Counted from the first letter of the stretch, positions 50,108 through 59,680 are shown. The stretch: DNA of 64,000 nt from Tumebacillus amylolyticus (GCF_016722965.1 NZ_JAEQNB010000002.1:1-64000); one strand, 5' to 3'. Notes: generated by a model from the sequence alone, not told the origin. A program made the numbers and translations.

Positions 50108-51877
50108 CTACGCCAAGACAGGGTCGAACGCCGACATCGCGGCGTGGAAATACAGCGGTTCCCGCCCTTGGCCCGGCTCGTAGTACGCCACCAAGAGGTG
50201 AACATGCAAGTCCATCGTGCCCGGTTCGAACGGGATGGTTTCCAACAAGCAGTGCTTGTGGATATCTTGCTCGGTGAGTTTCAGAGCGGCGAACTCTGCG
50301 CCCATCATCTCCGGAGAGTCCGCGAGAGTTTGGATCAGGCGCGACGATGCCTGCTTGTCCAACGTGCGCTCCCACCAGATCGCACGCGGTTTGTTTTTGA
50401 ACGCTTTGAGGTAGTCCAGCTTCATGAGACCGAGGACGACGTCCATCGACTTCGTGCCTCTTGCTTCGAGGAACTGCTGCAGGCGTTTGAAGAGGTCCTC
50501 CAACTGGTGACCGATGCGGTTCCACCCGCGCTCTTCCCAATAGTCGCCGAACTCTTGGAAGAAGTCGAACGGCGTCTGAAACTCGCTGCTCACCAGATAC
50601 TCCATGGTCCGGTCGGCACGATGCGCGTTCCAGTACTTCTCCAACACGTCCTCCACGCGCTTGATGCGGATCACGTCGTCAAACGAGAGCACGTTGTTCG
50701 AGAGGATCTCATACGGCGCGTTGTCCATGTACTGGTAGCCGTACTTCTCCGCTTCGGCCCGCACGCCGGTGCCGCGCAACATTTTCAGGAAGCCGAGCTG
50801 CAATTCTTCCGGGCGCAGTTCGAACACGTCGTTGAACGTCTTGCGGAACGACGCATAGTCCTCCTCCGGAAGACCTGCGATCAAGTCCAGATGCTGGTCG
50901 ATCTTGCCGCTGTTCTTGACGCCAAGCACCGTGTTCGTGAGCTTCTCCCAGTTCTGGCGACGCTGCACGATGTCGTTGGTGATGTCGTTCGTGGACTGCA
51001 CCCCAATCTCAAAACGGAAGATGCCGGGCGGGGCATTCTCCGCCAAGAACTGCACCACGTCCGGCTTCAAGATATCTGCCGTGATCTCAAACTGGAAGAT
51101 CGTGCCGTTGTGGTTCTTGATCAGGAAGTCAAACACCGTCAACGCATAGCGGCGGTGGATGTTGAACGTGCGGTCGACGAACTTCACCGTCTTGACCCCC
51201 GCGTCAATCAGGCGCTTGAGTTCGGACAGCGTGCGGTCGAGATCGAAGTAGCGCACCCCGGTCTCAATCGAGGAGAGGCAATACGAGCAAGAAAACGGAC
51301 AGCCGCGCGAGCACTCGAAGTACACGACGCGGTTGACCAGCGTCGGCAGATCGTCGTCGTCAAACGGGGACGGGATTTCATCGAGCTTCATCTTGTCCGC
51401 CGGGAACGTCTGTTGAACACGCTCTTCGACATCGCGATACACGATGCCGGGCACGAGGTCGAGTCTGGCCCGCTCGCCCGTTTCGCTTTCCCGCTTCATC
51501 TCGGTCAAGACACGATGGAACGTTTTCTCCCCCTCGTTGATGACGATGCAGTCCACTTCCGGCAGACGTTCCAGCCACATCCGAGAGTCATAGGAAACTT
51601 CCGGTCCGCCGAGCACGATCTTGATCTGCGGATTGGTCTTGCGCAACATCTGGATGATCGGGATCGTCTCTTGGATGTTCCAGATGTAGACGGAGAACCC
51701 GACGACATCCGGTTTGCGGCTGTGAATATCCGCTGCGACCGACAGAGCCGGGTCTTTGATCGTGTACTCGCAGAGGTCGATGTCCGGGAAGTCCTCACGG
51801 GCATAAGCGCGGAGATAGCGCAGGGCGAGTGACGTGTGTATATATTTGGCGTTCAGCGTTGCCAAGACGATTTTCAT
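50108..51877 (-). CDS. B12-binding radical-SAM protein (DUF4080-type)
   Basis: A 589-residue protein with an N-terminal cobalamin-binding-like domain (MKIVLATLNAKYIHTSLALR, VVGFSVYIWNIQET, IVLGGPEVSYDS). A radical-SAM core follows with C193-x3-C197-x2-C200 in SRGCPFSCSYC, then a 170-residue C-terminal domain of DUF4080 type. The family is common in Bacillota; its reaction, perhaps a methylation or rearrangement, is not known. I chose the ATG at 51877 with GGGGGTG upstream rather than 51898. It is divergent from the DUF1805 gene. Confidence 0.88.
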   Translation of the reverse strand: MKIVLATLNAKYIHTSLALRYLRAYAREDFPDIDLCEYTIKDPALSVAADIHSRKPDVVGFSVYIWNIQETIPIIQMLRKTNPQIKIVLGGPEVSYDSRMWLERLPEVDCIVINEGEKTFHRVLTEMKRESETGERARLDLVPGIVYRDVEERVQQTFPADKMKLDEIPSPFDDDDLPTLVNRVVYFECSRGCPFSCSYCLSSIETGVRYFDLDRTLSELKRLIDAGVKTVKFVDRTFNIHRRYALTVFDFLIKNHNGTIFQFEITADILKPDVVQFLAENAPPGIFRFEIGVQSTNDITNDIVQRRQNWEKLTNTVLGVKNSGKIDQHLDLIAGLPEEDYASFRKTFNDVFELRPEELQLGFLKMLRGTGVRAEAEKYGYQYMDNAPYEILSNNVLSFDDVIRIKRVEDVLEKYWNAHRADRTMEYLVSSEFQTPFDFFQEFGDYWEERGWNRIGHQLEDLFKRLQQFLEARGTKSMDVVLGLMKLDYLKAFKNKPRAIWWERTLDKQASSRLIQTLADSPEMMGAEFAALKLTEQDIHKHCLLETIPFEPGTMDLHVHLLVAYYEPGQGREPLYFHAAMSAFDPVLA

Positions 51878-51939
51878 AGGTGGCACCCCCAGGTGCATAT
51901 GGTATGGTGATGTGCGAATGATTGAGGAGGAGGAGTTCG

Positions 51940-52248
51940 ATGATCAACGTTGTTCCCATCCCGTTTGATGACAAAATCGCCCTCGGCATCTCCGTTCAAC
52001 TGCCCAAAACGAACTTGATCGTGGTCACGACCGACATTGGGTACATCATGTGCGGTGCGCTCGATGTCGGGCTGCTCAACGAAAGACTGGCGTCGCGCGG
52101 CATCATCGCAGGCCGCGCAGTCGGTGTCAAAACGCTGGACGAATTGCTCGACGCACCTCTTGAATCGGTCACGTTTAAAATGGAAGAGATGGGCATCCCC
52201 GTCGGGACGATTGGTCGCGATGCCATTCGCCGTCTGTTACAAGGATAA
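51940..52248 (+). CDS. DUF1805 (YunC-like) protein
   Basis: A 102-residue protein matching the DUF1805/YunC family: an opening VPIPFDDKIALGISVQLPKTNLIVVTTDIGYIMCGALDV, then NERLASRGIIAGRAVGVKTLDELLDAPLE. The family is structurally characterised, but its biochemical role is unknown. I chose the ATG at 51940 with GAGGAGGAG upstream. It is monocistronic and ends at a bidirectional terminator. Confidence 0.9.
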   Translation: MINVVPIPFDDKIALGISVQLPKTNLIVVTTDIGYIMCGALDVGLLNERLASRGIIAGRAVGVKTLDELLDAPLESVTFKMEEMGIPVGTIGRDAIRRLLQG

Positions 52249-52262
52249 CCGAATACGAAAAC

Positions 52263-52296
52263 AAACACCCCCGCCAACAGGCCGGGGTGTTTTTTC
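52263..52296. terminator. Bidirectional terminator between the DUF1805 and GT2 genes
   Basis: AACACCCC/GGGGTGTT with T residues on both strands, between convergent genes. Confidence 0.8.
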
Positions 52297-52313
52297 CGTA
52301 CTCTTTGCGCAAC

Positions 52314-53561
52314 TTAATTGCTCAATTCGTCGAGACGAATCGCACGGCTGTGCGCAGTATGGCTCCACGTCTTGTTGTTCTTGGTGAAGAACGCGATGAC
52401 GGTGAGCGGGAACCACGTGAGCAGGAAGATCGGGTAGATCGGCAACGCCAAGTAAGCTCGCCATCCGGCTTTCTCCAAGAACATCGAGAGCGGCAACTGT
52501 GCATAAAGCAGTGCGTTGACGAGAATCCAGTACTGGGTCGGCAACAGCACGCGCTGCACGTTCGTAACGGCCCACCATTCCGGCATCACCAGTTGGAGGT
52601 AGAGCACGATCGACGTGACCAAGATGATCAACAGACGCATCGGTTGGAACAGATAGAGCGCCGCATCGAGCATGTGCCAGTTGCGGTGTTTGATCGACTT
52701 GCCAAGCAACGGCCAGAAGTAACGGGACGCGCAGTCGAAGTGACCTTGCATCCAGCGCAGGCGTTGCTTCCACGAGGCTTTCATCGTGTTCGGCTTCTCG
52801 TCATAGACGATCGCGTTGTGCGCCCAAGACGGGTACACACCGCGTTCGACACAACGAGCGGTGAACTCGACGTCCTCGGTAAGCGACGTAGCGCCCCAGC
52901 CCATCTCTTTGAGCAGCGGGGTGTCGATGCAGATCCCGGTGCCGCCCAGCGAGTTCGCCAGGCCGAGGTTGTAACGGGACAACTGCCAGCAGCGGTTCGT
53001 GTAGTAGTACGAAATCGCCATCGACACGGAAATCCACGAGTCGTTCGGGTTCTTGGTCGCCAAGTAGCCCTGAATGACGCGTGCGCCCGTCAGCAATTTC
53101 TCGTTCATTTCGAGCAGGAAGTTACGAGCGGCGAGGTTGTCGGCATCGAACATGACAACTGCGTCGTAGTCCTTCTCCTGTTCCCACAAGCGTTCCAACA
53201 TCCACTCGATTGCGTGACCCTTGCCGCGCTTGGCGTCATCGAAGCGCTCAAACGCCAACGCACCCGCACGACGAGAAATCTCAGCGGTGTTGTCGGTGCA
53301 GTTATCGCAGATCACGAAGATATCGTACATGTCTCTCGGATAATCCAACGTTTGCAAGTTCTCAATCAACGGTTCGATGACTTCAGCTTCATTATGAGCC
53401 GCCACGAAGATCGCGAACGACTTCCGGGGAGCATGTGTGATCGTTTCTTGCTTCTGGCGGAGGCCGAACAGCGAGACACCAACCTGGTAGGCACTGAGCG
53501 CCCCGGTCAGACCTTGTAAACCAATAAAGGCCCCATCCGCTAGAGTTCCAAGAATACTCAT
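52314..53561 (-). CDS. Membrane glycosyltransferase, family 2
   Basis: A processive-type GT2 of 415 residues. An N-terminal hydrophobic segment is followed by the GT-A domain: IFVAAHNEAEVIEPLI, CDNCTDNTAEI and the DxD in VVMFDADNLA. LTEDVEFTARC supplies the base Asp, and WKQRLRWMQGH the QxxRW motif. Three or four C-terminal membrane helices follow. This layout resembles poly-N-acetylglucosamine, hyaluronan or cellulose-type synthases. The ATG at 53561 has AGGGAAG upstream. No partner gene (deacetylase or regulator) lies beside it, so the polymer is unknown. Confidence 0.9.
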   Translation of the reverse strand: MSILGTLADGAFIGLQGLTGALSAYQVGVSLFGLRQKQETITHAPRKSFAIFVAAHNEAEVIEPLIENLQTLDYPRDMYDIFVICDNCTDNTAEISRRAGALAFERFDDAKRGKGHAIEWMLERLWEQEKDYDAVVMFDADNLAARNFLLEMNEKLLTGARVIQGYLATKNPNDSWISVSMAISYYYTNRCWQLSRYNLGLANSLGGTGICIDTPLLKEMGWGATSLTEDVEFTARCVERGVYPSWAHNAIVYDEKPNTMKASWKQRLRWMQGHFDCASRYFWPLLGKSIKHRNWHMLDAALYLFQPMRLLIILVTSIVLYLQLVMPEWWAVTNVQRVLLPTQYWILVNALLYAQLPLSMFLEKAGWRAYLALPIYPIFLLTWFPLTVIAFFTKNNKTWSHTAHSRAIRLDELSN

Positions 53562-53763
53562 TAAGTCTTCCCTCGCTTTATTGTGGCTTCTCCACATATG
53601 GTTCCATAGGATAGCATCTCAATCTGAGACACATTCTAGTCTACTATAACAAATATGCAATTCTCGGACAAGTATACGTCCATGATTCTAATTTTGTGAG
53701 AACTTCGCCTAGTCTGAACGAATATGAATAAAGGTACCGAATGATGACAGAGAGGTGATCGAC

Positions 53764-54759
53764 ATGCCGACAAACGCACAGCACATCGAAACGCACTGGG
53801 GTTTGCAAGTCTTGGAACTGGAGCCGTTCGGCCCGGTTTTCAAAGTGACCGCCACAGACGGCATTTACTGTTTCAAACGTGGAAAACACGGCCGCGGCCG
53901 ACTCGGTTTTGACCACCATGCCATTGAATGTTTGGCAGAAAAAGGCTTCCACGACACCCCCCGCTTCTGCCACACCCTCGACGGAGCACCGTGGGCGGAG
54001 ATCGAGGAGGAACCGTGGGTCCTGACCCCGTGGACAGGTCGAACGCTCGACGTCGGCTCGCGGGGAGAATGGCTGCAAGCGGCGGCGCAATTGGGTCGTT
54101 TCCACCACGCCTCTCACGGGATGGAGATGCCCGACGATGTGAAGCGAGTCGCTTTTTCCGGCAAGTGGTTGGCGCGGTTTGCCGAGCGCAACGAGGAACT
54201 TCATGCCTCGCTTGCAGCGTTCACCTCCCCTCGCAACGGATTTGAAGCCGAAGTGGTGCAAATGGCTGATGAACTCCGGGGATTGGCGGCGTATGCGACA
54301 GTGATGCTCCAACACTCGGCGTATGAACAAATGGTGCAAGACATCGAAAACTCCGCCACCCTCGTGCACGGCAACGTCAAAGCGGAAAACTTCACCGTCG
54401 ACGAGTCCGGGCGCGTGTGCCTCATAGACTTCGACTCGTTCCGGCTTGATGTGTGGGTGCAGGATGTGAGCGACTTTCTGAGCAACGCATTGGCGGCGCA
54501 CGGCTGGTCGCAGGAATTTGCCTGCGAGCTGTTTGAAGCGTACCACGCCAAACGCCCGCTTCGGCCACAGGAAGCGCCGGTTCTCATCGCCCTGCTCGCC
54601 TATCCCTACCGCGCCGTCAAAGTCATCCACAAGTACCACCACGAAGGTCGTTCGTTGGAAAAAACGCTCCGCAAGTGGCAGCGCACCCTCCATGACCTGA
54701 ACTCTCAAAAAGTTTTCGTAAAGGAATGGGCAAGTTGGTTGGAAAAACGTGTACAATAG
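53764..54759 (+). CDS. CotS-like spore coat kinase/phosphotransferase
   Basis: A 331-residue protein of the CotS/YutH family, with an aminoglycoside-phosphotransferase-like kinase fold. The Lys in GIYCFKRGKHG is a likely ATP-site residue. LVHGNVKAENFTVDESGRVCLIDFDSF carries the catalytic loop, with Asn where Asp of HGD is usual (HGNVKAEN), and the metal-binding Asp. The Asn in place of Asp could reduce or abolish activity. I chose the ATG at 53764; the GTG at 53755 overlaps the GAGGTG site. It fits a spore-forming organism. The DedA gene follows 33 bases later. Confidence 0.82.
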   Translation: MPTNAQHIETHWGLQVLELEPFGPVFKVTATDGIYCFKRGKHGRGRLGFDHHAIECLAEKGFHDTPRFCHTLDGAPWAEIEEEPWVLTPWTGRTLDVGSRGEWLQAAAQLGRFHHASHGMEMPDDVKRVAFSGKWLARFAERNEELHASLAAFTSPRNGFEAEVVQMADELRGLAAYATVMLQHSAYEQMVQDIENSATLVHGNVKAENFTVDESGRVCLIDFDSFRLDVWVQDVSDFLSNALAAHGWSQEFACELFEAYHAKRPLRPQEAPVLIALLAYPYRAVKVIHKYHHEGRSLEKTLRKWQRTLHDLNSQKVFVKEWASWLEKRVQ

Positions 54760-54792
54760 GAGGGACAATCGTAGACAAGGAAGGTATTGTAC

Positions 54793-55413
54793 ATGCACGC
54801 ACTGCTTGAGTGGCTTTCCTCCATCGCCACCGGTCTGATTGAGACGTTCGGACATTGGGGAGTTTTCCTCGCCATGATCATCGAGAGCGCCTGCATCCCG
54901 CTTCCCAGTGAGGTCATTATGCTGTTCGGCGGCTTCCATGCCGAAGAAGGTCTGCTGACATTCTGGGGCGTCGTCTGGGCCGGAGTATTCGGCAATCTGG
55001 TCGGTTCCGTCCTCACCTACTGGGTCGGAGCAACCAAAGGTCGCGAATGGTTGGAGCGTTACGGTAAGTATGTCCTGATCAAGAAAAAACACATTGACCA
55101 AGCCGACCGTTGGTTCAAACGCTACGGTGAATGGGCGGCGTTCTTCGGTCGCAACTTGCCTGTCATCCGCACCTTCATTTCGCTTCCGGCAGGGATTGCA
55201 CGGATGAACTTCGGCAAGTTCCTGCTGTTCACGTTCCTTGGCTGCTTGCCGTGGAACTACGTGCTTACCTACCTCGGATTCAAACTCGGTTCGAACTGGG
55301 GCTCAGTGGAACCGTACATCAAGCCGTTTTCTTACGGCATTCTCGGCCTGCTCGTGCTCGCCGTTCTGTGGTTCCTCTTGCGCAACATGCGCGGGCGGAC
55401 GGCAACGAAATAA
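54793..55413 (+). CDS. DedA family membrane protein
   Basis: A 206-residue integral membrane protein of the DedA/SNARE-associated family, about five membrane or re-entrant segments. Some members flip undecaprenyl phosphate or phosphatidylethanolamine; which one applies here cannot be told. Signature pieces are ESACIPLPSEVIMLFGGF, GNLVGSVLTYWVGATKGREW and FFGRNLPVIRTFISLPAGIARMNFGKF with the conserved Arg pair. The ATG at 54793 has AAGGAAGG eight bases upstream; a TTG at 54787 is less likely. It is probably co-transcribed with the CotS-like gene. Confidence 0.92.
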   Translation: MHALLEWLSSIATGLIETFGHWGVFLAMIIESACIPLPSEVIMLFGGFHAEEGLLTFWGVVWAGVFGNLVGSVLTYWVGATKGREWLERYGKYVLIKKKHIDQADRWFKRYGEWAAFFGRNLPVIRTFISLPAGIARMNFGKFLLFTFLGCLPWNYVLTYLGFKLGSNWGSVEPYIKPFSYGILGLLVLAVLWFLLRNMRGRTATK

Positions 55414-55414
55414 A

Positions 55415-55453
55415 AAAAGCCTCGACTCCCGGATGGGGTCGAGGCTTTTTTTG
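55415..55453. terminator. Bidirectional terminator between dedA-type and MFS genes
   Basis: AAGCCTCGAC/GTCGAGGCTT with seven A before and seven T after. Confidence 0.9.
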
Positions 55454-55454
55454 C

Positions 55455-56627
55455 TTAGGCAGTGGCTTTTGATTTGTCACGTCCTGCGAAGACGTAGTAC
55501 AGCACGAGCGCCACCGCGCTCAAGATGATGCCCGAGACGTACGGGAACCCGGTGCCAATCGCATACAGAGCGCCCCCGACAGGCGGGCCGACGATTCGGC
55601 CGAGCGAGTCGAACGAGGAGAGCAGACCGGATGCGTTGCCTTGGCCCGCCGTCGTGCGCTTGGAAATCAACGCCGTGACGGACGGGCGCATGAACCCGTT
55701 GCCGATCCCGAAGATCGAGAGGTACAGCGCCGCGGTCCAGAACGAGTCGGTCAAGAGAATCAAACCGAAACCGACGGCCGAGATGACGAGACCCATCTGG
55801 ATGACAGCGCCTTCGCCAAACTTTTTGATCAAGCGACCGATCAGACCCCCCTGTACGAGCGCGCCTGCAAAGCCCATGATCATGAAGATGTAACCGAGGT
55901 GAAGCGTATCGAGACCCGCCTTGTCCGCACCGTAGTACGCGAAGGTGGTCTCCAAGCCCGCCATCGAGACGGAGACGACGAAGTTCATGATGTACAGCGT
56001 GGCGAGGTTGCCGGAGAACGCTTTCCATCGCGATTCTTTGACGCCGCTTTGTTTACGCTTTTCCGGAGGCAGCGACTCTTTGAGCACGAACAGGACGAAC
56101 AAGAACGTCACCGCCGACGAGATGCCCGCAATCAGGAACGGCATCGAATAGCCACCCTTGGACGCGATCCCGCCGATTGCCGGGCCGAATACGAACCCGA
56201 GGCCGACGGCCGCCCCGATCATGCCCATGCCCTTGCCACGCTCCTCAGGCAAGGTGATGTCTGCCACATACGCCGTAACGGTCGGCATGTTTGCCGAAGA
56301 CAAGATCCCCGCCACGATGCGGATGGCGAACAACTCCCAGAGTTGACCGGCAAACGCAAATGCAAAAAACGACAGGGCAAGTCCCAAGATGCCGATCAAC
56401 ATGACCGGTTTGCGACCGATGCGGTCCGACACGCCGCCCCAAACGGGAGCGAAGATGAACTGCATCACTGAGTACACCGCCATCAAGAAGCCCAGTTGCA
56501 GGGACGATGCGCCAAACGACTGCGCAAAGAACGGAAGCACCGGGATGATGATACCGAAGCCCAACATGACGAGAAACATCACCAAGAAGAGAATCGGCAG
56601 TGCTTTTTTGGTTTGAATCTGTTCCAT
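55455..56627 (-). CDS. MFS drug:H+ antiporter (DHA1 type)
   Basis: A twelve-helix major facilitator of 390 residues. The loop 2-3 motif A is GGVSDRIGRKPVML, and AAVGLGFVFGPAIGG in helix 5 is the antiporter motif C. These place it in the DHA1 branch that includes tetracycline and multidrug exporters (TetA, Bmr-like). Substrates cannot be predicted. The ATG at 56627 is preceded by GGAAGAGAG. It is followed only by the bidirectional terminator. The small membrane protein gene upstream reads in the same direction with a 43-base gap. Confidence 0.92.
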   Translation of the reverse strand: MEQIQTKKALPILFLVMFLVMLGFGIIIPVLPFFAQSFGASSLQLGFLMAVYSVMQFIFAPVWGGVSDRIGRKPVMLIGILGLALSFFAFAFAGQLWELFAIRIVAGILSSANMPTVTAYVADITLPEERGKGMGMIGAAVGLGFVFGPAIGGIASKGGYSMPFLIAGISSAVTFLFVLFVLKESLPPEKRKQSGVKESRWKAFSGNLATLYIMNFVVSVSMAGLETTFAYYGADKAGLDTLHLGYIFMIMGFAGALVQGGLIGRLIKKFGEGAVIQMGLVISAVGFGLILLTDSFWTAALYLSIFGIGNGFMRPSVTALISKRTTAGQGNASGLLSSFDSLGRIVGPPVGGALYAIGTGFPYVSGIILSAVALVLYYVFAGRDKSKATA

Positions 56628-56670
56628 AATTCTCTCTTCCTTCTGTTTTAAATATGTCTAGGGGTGAAGA

Positions 56671-56961
56671 TTACGAACGAGCTTTAAACGCGCGGGCGAT
56701 CGACACACCGATCGCGGCTCCGATCAATGCGAAAATCACATCGACGACCAGCGGCGTTTCATTTTGACCCAACTGGATCATCGGCCCGAAGTTCAGGCCC
56801 AGCAAGTGAGAGCCGACAAACATAAATCCGTCTGCGAAGATTGCACCCAAGAGAATCCCGATGCCCTTGCGAGACGGTCGTAACAAGAGCGTCAGCAGGA
56901 TCCCGGCGACGATCGAGGTGCCGTAGAGAAATGCCTGCAATTGCCAACCCATTGCGCCCAT
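56671..56961 (-). CDS. Small membrane protein, 96 residues
   Basis: Three predicted membrane helices (LQAFLYGTSIVAGILLTLLL; IGILLGAIFADGFMFVGSHLL; VDVIFALIGAAIGVSIARAF) and almost no soluble part. I do not recognise a family. The ATG at 56961 has AAGGAGG 11 bases upstream; the longer frame to 57009 lacks a site. It lies between the phn transporter terminator and the MFS gene and may be co-transcribed with the latter. Confidence 0.75.
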   Translation of the reverse strand: MGAMGWQLQAFLYGTSIVAGILLTLLLRPSRKGIGILLGAIFADGFMFVGSHLLGLNFGPMIQLGQNETPLVVDVIFALIGAAIGVSIARAFKARS

Positions 56962-57052
56962 GAATGTTACATCCTCCTTCTGTCTGAGAAGCCAGTTTGC
57001 ATACCTCATTATTGTAGACTACTTGTCGTTTCTATACCAGCATGTATAGAAA

Positions 57053-57082
57053 AAAGCCCCAAGGCTCCCTTGGGGCTTTTCA
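57053..57082 (-). terminator. Terminator of the phnCEE operon
   Basis: AAGCCCCAAGG/CCTTGGGGCTT with six T on the minus strand, 20 bases after the last phnE stop. Confidence 0.9.
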
Positions 57083-57102
57083 CAAATTGGACAAAACGTA
57101 TC

Positions 57103-57915
57103 TTACACGAGACGTTTGCGGATCGCACCGGAGATGAAGTCGATGATGACGACTGCAATGATGATCCCGATGAAGATGATCCCGACGCGGTTCCACGCCT
57201 GCGATTGCAGGGAGAACAGCAGCGGAGTCCCGATCCCGCCGGCCCCGACCATCCCGAGGACGGACGCTGCACGAACGTCGATTTCGAATTTGTAGAGAGC
57301 AAATGAGAAGAATTCCGGCAACACTTGCGGAAGAACGGAGAAGAACAGCGTCTGAATGCGGTTCGCGCCAACGGCGGTGAGCGCTTCCATCGGACCTTCG
57401 TCCATGTTCTCAATCGCTTCCGAGTACAGCTTGCCGATCATCCCGATGGAGTGGAAGCCGATGGCGAGCATCCCCGCGAACGGACCCGGACCGACGGCGA
57501 CGAGGAACACGATCGCGACGATCAATTCCGGCAGCGTACGGATGACGTTCAAGATCCGTTTGCCGATCCACGAGATCCAGACGAAGCGCTTCGACATGTT
57601 GCGAGCGGCGAGGAAGCCGAACGGCACGGCGAGAATGGCGGCGGCCGACGTCCCGAGGAACGCGGTTTCCAACGTAATCAACATGTTGTCGACAACGCCC
57701 TCTGATTCGTTGAAGAAGGTCCATTCCGGATGGAACAAGCCTTGGAAGATGCGCTTGACGATCGGCATCGAGTTCAGGGCTTTTTGCCAATCGAAGGACA
57801 TTCCCGTCGTGGACCAGAGAACTAAGCCGATAACGATGATCCAAGAGATCGTGCTGCTGATCTTTTGGCCGGTGGTCTTTTTCGGTGCGGAAAAAGTCTT
57901 CTGTGCTTGGCTCAT
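57103..57915 (-). CDS. phnE: Phosphonate-type ABC permease, second subunit
   Basis: PhnE-family permease of 270 residues with about six helices. The EAA-like coupling loop is EALTAVGANRIQTLFFSVLPQVLP, and the family mark VRAASVLGMVGAGGIGTPL lies before the last helix. It overlaps the preceding permease by four bases (ATGA) and should form a heterodimer with it. PhnE subunits carry phosphonates, phosphite or phosphate, depending on the binding protein, which is absent here. Confidence 0.92.
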   Translation of the reverse strand: MSQAQKTFSAPKKTTGQKISSTISWIIVIGLVLWSTTGMSFDWQKALNSMPIVKRIFQGLFHPEWTFFNESEGVVDNMLITLETAFLGTSAAAILAVPFGFLAARNMSKRFVWISWIGKRILNVIRTLPELIVAIVFLVAVGPGPFAGMLAIGFHSIGMIGKLYSEAIENMDEGPMEALTAVGANRIQTLFFSVLPQVLPEFFSFALYKFEIDVRAASVLGMVGAGGIGTPLLFSLQSQAWNRVGIIFIGIIIAVVIIDFISGAIRKRLV

Positions 57916-58694
57916 AGCAGTTTCTCCCGAATTGCCGCACTGATCGAGTCGATGATGATCACAATGATCAGCGTGAACAGAATAATAGAGGTGACGTGCG
58001 TGTAGTTGAACAGGTCAAGGTTGGTCTTCAGCACCATCCCGATCCCGCCTGCACCGACGAGACCCAAAATAGCAGAGGCGCGAACACAGACCTCAAATGT
58101 GTAAAGTACGTACGCAACAAACGCCGGCAGTGCTTGCGGAACGACGGCGAACCCGATGAACTGCATTTTGTTCGCACCGACGGCGGTCATCGATTCCAGC
58201 GGACCCGGGTCGATGGTTTCGACCGACTCGTAGGTCATCTTGGTGATGATCCCGAACGAGAAGAACACCAGAGCGCCGACACCCGCCAGCGGCCCCAAAC
58301 CTGCGATGGCAACGAAGATCGAAGCCAGCAAAAGGTCCGGAATCGTACGGACGAAGTTCAGAATGACGCGGGTAATACCGGTCACCCAACGGTTGACGAA
58401 GACGTTGCGAGCTGCGAGCAGAGTGAACGGAATCGCAAGGACTGCCCCGAGGAAGGTCCCGAGAATTGCCATTTTAAGCGTTTCCATCATCGGCTTCATG
58501 ATCGACTTGAAGTAGACGAAGTCCGGCGGCCAGAGCTGGGACAGCATGTCGCCGATGTTCGGCAAGCCGGTCCACAGATCGACGAAGTTCACTTTGATCC
58601 CGATGTAACTGAATACATAAAGCACGGCAAGGATCAGGAAAATGAACGTGTACTTGAGCTTGGACGGTGGTTTGATCGCTTTGGACTGGTTCAT
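57912..58694 (-). CDS. phnE: Phosphonate-type ABC permease, first subunit
   Basis: PhnE-family permease of 260 residues, homologous to its neighbour. It has ESMTAVGANKMQFIGFAVVPQALP as coupling loop and VRASAILGLVGAGGIGMVL as family mark. FVRTIPDLLLASIFVAIAGLGPLAGVGAL covers two central helices. The ATG at 58694 lies two bases after the phnC stop. Two distinct PhnE genes in tandem are common in Bacillota phn operons. Confidence 0.92.
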   Translation of the reverse strand: MNQSKAIKPPSKLKYTFIFLILAVLYVFSYIGIKVNFVDLWTGLPNIGDMLSQLWPPDFVYFKSIMKPMMETLKMAILGTFLGAVLAIPFTLLAARNVFVNRWVTGITRVILNFVRTIPDLLLASIFVAIAGLGPLAGVGALVFFSFGIITKMTYESVETIDPGPLESMTAVGANKMQFIGFAVVPQALPAFVAYVLYTFEVCVRASAILGLVGAGGIGMVLKTNLDLFNYTHVTSIILFTLIIVIIIDSISAAIREKLL

Positions 58695-58696
58695 GC

Positions 58697-59473
58697 TTAG
58701 GCCTCCACGGTGCCGAGCAGCTCGTCCTTTTGAATCTTACGGCCGTAGATTTCGGCAAACACGTCGTCGGTCGCGTCTTCCACCGGACCGTCGAATACGA
58801 CTTTGCCGGCGCGCAGGCCGATGATGCGGGTGCCGTACTTGCGAGCCAGGTCGAGGAAGTGAAGGTTGACGATGGTGGTGATGCCGAGTTCTTGGTTGAT
58901 GCGCTTGAGGTCATCCATGACTTGGACGGTGGTCAGCGGGTCAAGAGAGGCGACCGGTTCGTCGGCGAGGATGATCTTCGCTTCTTGCGCCAGAGCGCGG
59001 GCGATGGAGACGCGTTGCTGTTGACCACCGGACAGTTGGTCGGCACGAACGTACGCCTTGTCCGGAATGTTGACGCGGCGCAGCGCGTCGTGCGCGAGTT
59101 CGATGTCGCGTTTCGGCCACAAGCCGAGGAGCGTGCGCATCGTGCCGTGGTAGCCGACGCGGCCGGACAGGACGTTGCGCAGAACGGTCACGCGCTTGAC
59201 GAGGTTAAAGTTTTGGAAAATCATACCGATGTCACGGCGGATGCGACGAAGATCGGCACCCTTTGCCTTGGTGATCGATTTCCCGTCGATCAAGATCTCA
59301 CCCTCAGAGATCTCGTGGAGTCGGTTCATCGCACGCAACAGCGTGGATTTCCCCGCACCAGAAAGGCCGACGATGATGACAAATTCCCCCGGATGAATAG
59401 TCAGATTGATATTATCCAGGCCGACGGTGCCATTGGGATACACCTTTTTCACTTTGTTGAATTGAATCATCAT
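58697..59473 (-). CDS. phnC: Phosphonate-type ABC transporter ATPase
   Basis: ATP-binding subunit of 258 residues. Walker A is [15 protein letters not shown], the Q-loop [14 protein letters not shown] is of PhnC type, the signature LSGGQQQR and Walker [14 protein letters not shown] are intact, and [27 protein letters not shown] closes the domain as in PhnC. It is the first gene of phnC-phnE-phnE. The phnD gene for the periplasmic-type binding protein, usually in the same operon, is missing; the 200 bases upstream hold no ORF. ATG codons at 59473 and 59470 both fit GGGAGA. Confidence 0.93.
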   Translation of the reverse strand: MMIQFNKVKKVYPNGTVGLDNINLTIHPGEFVIIVGLSGAGKSTLLRAMNRLHEISEGEILIDGKSITKAKGADLRRIRRDIGMIFQNFNLVKRVTVLRNVLSGRVGYHGTMRTLLGLWPKRDIELAHDALRRVNIPDKAYVRADQLSGGQQQRVSIARALAQEAKIILADEPVASLDPLTTVQVMDDLKRINQELGITTIVNLHFLDLARKYGTRIIGLRAGKVVFDGPVEDATDDVFAEIYGRKIQKDELLGTVEA

Positions 59474-59680
59474 TCTCCCAACTTTCGTTTCGGTCTAGTT
59501 GAACATGTCGTTTTAGGATACAGACTAGTGTACCCAAAGCAAGGACAGCAAGTACCATTGTACTCAAAACACTACCTGATTGGAAGAGTTATGACGTAAA
59601 ATTTTGACTAAACGTGTCGAGTGCTGGTCTCAATCTACATTTGCGTTATAATAGGTCTCACAGAAAGGATGGTACTACCT

